Source of the DNA: Paracoccaceae bacterium
Lineage (GTDB): Bacteria; Pseudomonadota; Alphaproteobacteria; Rhodobacterales; Rhodobacteraceae
Length of the DNA stretch: 8,621 nucleotides
Direction of reading: 5' to 3'
Assembly (NCBI GenBank): GCA_002746395.1
Contig: NVXA01000004.1
Location: 136,606 to 145,226, forward strand
A program made the translations under genes and the position numbers. Of the stretch, positions 6,895-8,621 are shown in pieces (within the stretch, counting starts at the first letter, position 1; each line of letters starts with the position of its first letter). A model generated the notes under the pieces. It saw only the letters and a list, made by a program, of their open reading frames with translations. It had not been told where the DNA came from and did not search any database.

Positions 6895-8064
6895 ACACCG
6901 CAACCGCGCACAATAAAACCCGTCCCCACCCTGTACAGGGGTCAGTGACAGATCCTCCTCCAGTTGCCAGCCGGAATTGCGCGCCAGAAATGCGGAAACC
7001 TGATCCCCGTTTTCAACCGCAAGGATAGAACACGTGGCATAGGCCATCACGCCGCCTGCTTGAACGTACCGCGCGGCCTCGTCCAGAATTTGCGATTGCA
7101 GCGCGGTCACCTTATCCACAAACCCCTGATCTATGCGCCATTTAGCATCAGGATTGCGCCGCCACGCGCCAGTTCCGGTGCAAGGCGCATCCACGACCAC
7201 AAGATCGCAAACGGGATTATTTTGGCGCAATGCCTCGCTGGATAAAACTTGTACGGTGGCCCCTGCGCGCCGCGCGCGCTCCGGTAAATCCTTCATTCGC
7301 CGCGCGTTTGCATCATGCGCCAACAACACGCCCTTACCGCCCATATCTGCCGCCAAAGCCAGCGTTTTACCGCCTCCGCCTGCGCAATAATCCAGCACCG
7401 TCATGCCCGCTTTTGCCCCGCAAAACGCCGCGACGGCCTGACTAGAGGCGTCCTGCAATTCCACCAGACCATAATCATACGCCAGACTACGCGCCAGTTT
7501 TCGCGGGTTTTGCGTTATCCGCAAAGCATTCGGGGCCAGCGCGTGTGGTTCCGTGAAAATCAAATCCCGCGCCAGCATGCGCTCCGCGTCATCAACCGTT
7601 GCCTTCAGGCGGTTCACCCGTAAATCAACGGGGGCGCGCGACGACATTGCCTCCATCACCGCAGGTAGATCACTACCAAGGGATCGCATCAGTTCGGGCA
7701 ACAGAAAATCGGGGAAGTTGAGCGCAACGGGCAGCGACGCTTCAACATCACTCGAAAATTGTTCCGCTTCCAGCAGGGGTTCGGGCGCAAAGCGTTCGCC
7801 ACTAAACAGGGCCGCAACATCTTCGCCAGCCTGAAACTGGTGTGCCATAACCAGCCCCCGGCCCGTCATCGCATCAGCCGCATGCGCCAACGAGCGTTTC
7901 TGACGTAAACAGTCAAACACAATATCCCGCACCGCCGCGCGATCCTTCGATCCGGCGTAACGGTTTTGGCGCGCCCAACGGGTCAACGCCCGCTCCGCAG
8001 GTTCCCCGGTCAGGATTTCATCCAACAAAGTGATGGCAGCAGAAAGGCGGGCCGATGGCGTCAT
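6889..8064 (-). CDS. rsmB: RsmB/NOP2-family RNA (cytosine-C5) methyltransferase
   Basis: A SAM-dependent RNA cytosine-5 methyltransferase of the RsmB/NOP2/Sun family, probably acting on 16S rRNA. It is 391 residues long against 429 for E. coli RsmB. The N-terminal part (about 1-75) resembles the NusB-like RNA-binding helices but is followed by a divergent linker. The catalytic Rossmann domain contains ELQDASSQAV (202-211), the SAM-binding VLDYCAGGGGKT (223-234), the acidic Asp251 region, the DAPCTGTG loop with Cys295 of the Pro-Cys pair, WRRNPDAKWR (301-310), and YATCS (342-346) with Cys345 of the Thr-Cys pair. Cys345 is the expected nucleophile and Cys295 the releasing residue. It starts 20 bases after the MAPEG gene and is likely cotranscribed with it and guaB. 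AGGG lies just upstream of the ATG at 8064. Several paralogues of this family occur in alphaproteobacteria, so the exact target base, and hence the symbol, is less certain than the family. Confidence 0.88.
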   Translation of the reverse strand: MTPSARLSAAITLLDEILTGEPAERALTRWARQNRYAGSKDRAAVRDIVFDCLRQKRSLAHAADAMTGRGLVMAHQFQAGEDVAALFSGERFAPEPLLEAEQFSSDVEASLPVALNFPDFLLPELMRSLGSDLPAVMEAMSSRAPVDLRVNRLKATVDDAERMLARDLIFTEPHALAPNALRITQNPRKLARSLAYDYGLVELQDASSQAVAAFCGAKAGMTVLDYCAGGGGKTLALAADMGGKGVLLAHDANARRMKDLPERARRAGATVQVLSSEALRQNNPVCDLVVVDAPCTGTGAWRRNPDAKWRIDQGFVDKVTALQSQILDEAARYVQAGGVMAYATCSILAVENGDQVSAFLARNSGWQLEEDLSLTPVQGGDGFYCARLRCV

Positions 8065-8084
8065 GTTACCCTAAACCTTAATAA

Positions 8085-8501
8085 TCACAGCAAGCCCACG
8101 CCCAAACCGATCCATGCGATCAGCAGGCCGATCAGCCCGACCAGAAACGCATTGAACCGCTTGCCAACATGGTTCGAGCCGACATGGATCATATGATGCA
8201 CATAGCGCGAGGCGACGAATATCACCGCCCCGATTGCAACCGGCCAGTTCGCACTTTGCGTCGCCGCTGCAATCGCAACAACGGCATAAAACAAAACCGG
8301 TGTTTCAAACTGGTTAGTTACGTTGTTCTGGAATTGCTTAACTTGATCAGGGTAATTGCGCGTATCAAGGGCCACATCACCATAGGTGACCTCTTCGTTC
8401 ACATGGCTTGCCACACGAACCTTTCCCATACGCACCAACGCCCAAAACGTCAACGCGACCTGCAAAAACACGGCAATCAGAGCGATTGAAAGTGGCGCCA
8501 T
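8085..8501 (-). CDS. MAPEG-family integral membrane protein
   Basis: A 138-residue membrane protein of the MAPEG family (membrane-associated proteins in eicosanoid and glutathione metabolism). Four hydrophobic segments are visible at about 4-22, 66-82, 86-101 and 117-137, the usual four-helix layout. The loop motif NQFETPVLFY (63-72) and the SRYVHHMIHVGSN segment (98-110) are family signatures. Eukaryotic members are trimeric glutathione-dependent enzymes; the role of bacterial members like this one is mostly unknown, so no reaction is assigned. Its ATG directly abuts the guaB stop codon (TAAATG, no intervening base), with AGGATGGGA just upstream acting as the ribosome-binding site inside guaB. 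It is therefore almost certainly expressed with guaB, probably by translational coupling. The following methyltransferase gene starts 20 bases after its TGA. Confidence 0.9.
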   Translation of the reverse strand: MAPLSIALIAVFLQVALTFWALVRMGKVRVASHVNEEVTYGDVALDTRNYPDQVKQFQNNVTNQFETPVLFYAVVAIAAATQSANWPVAIGAVIFVASRYVHHMIHVGSNHVGKRFNAFLVGLIGLLIAWIGLGVGLL

Positions 8502-8621
8502 TTATCCCATCCTGTAATTCGGGCTTTCGCGGGTGATCTGAACGTCATGCACATGACTTTCCTTCAACCCCGCGCCCGTAATTTTTACAAACGTGCAACT
8601 GCTGCGCATATCCGCAACCGT
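8502..8621 (-). CDS. guaB: IMP dehydrogenase, C-terminal end (partial)
   Basis: The last 39 codons of guaB; the N-terminal part lies beyond the right edge. The visible peptide, with [17 protein letters not shown] at its centre and ending [11 protein letters not shown], matches the highly conserved C-terminal tail of bacterial inosine-5'-monophosphate dehydrogenase (ITGAGLxESHxHDVxITxExPNY). The enzyme oxidises IMP to XMP with NAD, the committed step of GMP synthesis in the cytosol. The catalytic cysteine loop and the CBS domains are outside the window, so their integrity cannot be judged. The frame is open to the last base. Its TAA abuts the ATG of the MAPEG gene, making guaB the upstream gene of the guaB-MAPEG-rsmB run. 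Confidence 0.93.
   Translation of the reverse strand, partial: TVADMRSSCTFVKITGAGLKESHVHDVQITRESPNYRMG

Noticed and set aside
1..8621. A mobile element, CRISPR array, toxin-antitoxin pair, defence island or tRNA.
   Set aside because: No transposase, integrase, spaced direct repeats, terminal repeats or tRNA-like cloverleaf was seen; nearly all of the window is accounted for by intact core genes.

Overview
The window looks like ordinary core chromosome of an alphaproteobacterium, most probably Rhodobacterales (roseobacter-like). Three things point there: a CckA-type hybrid histidine kinase, a recA promoter carrying the alphaproteobacterial LexA box GTTC-N7-GTTC, and moderately GC-rich protein-coding DNA with a guaB/MAPEG/rRNA-methyltransferase block. 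The family assignments come from protein motifs read by eye; no database search was possible. The genus is not determined.

Layout, left to right. Positions 1-3079 hold a minus-strand cluster read right to left: alaS (3079-422), a small DUF1330-type gene (419-135), and a second, diverged DUF1330-type gene that runs off the left edge (132-1). The genes are separated by only 2 bases, so they are probably one transcript. Positions 3080-3209 hold the alaS leader and a strong rho-independent terminator for recA. recA (4286-3210, minus) follows, with its LexA-controlled promoter in the AT-rich 185-base gap at 4287-4471. The only plus-strand gene is a 198-residue sulfotransferase-like protein (4472-5068). 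It is lower in GC than its neighbours, and its stop codon overlaps the stop codon of the convergent gene cckA. Positions 5065-8621 hold a second minus-strand run: the 3' end of guaB (8621-8502), a MAPEG-family membrane protein (8501-8085), an RsmB/NOP2-type RNA methyltransferase (8064-6889) and cckA (6801-5065). guaB, MAPEG and rsmB are tightly packed; cckA has an 87-base leader that may carry its own promoter.

Functionally the region is housekeeping: charging of tRNA-Ala (AlaS), recombination and SOS induction (RecA), GMP synthesis (GuaB), rRNA modification (RsmB-like) and the top of the CtrA phosphorelay (CckA). There is no mobile element, CRISPR array, tRNA or rRNA that I can see. I find no convincing undescribed system. 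The items most worth a second look are the sulfotransferase-like gene wedged between recA and cckA, the overlapping dyads in the recA/sulfotransferase intergenic region, and a possible CtrA site upstream of cckA.
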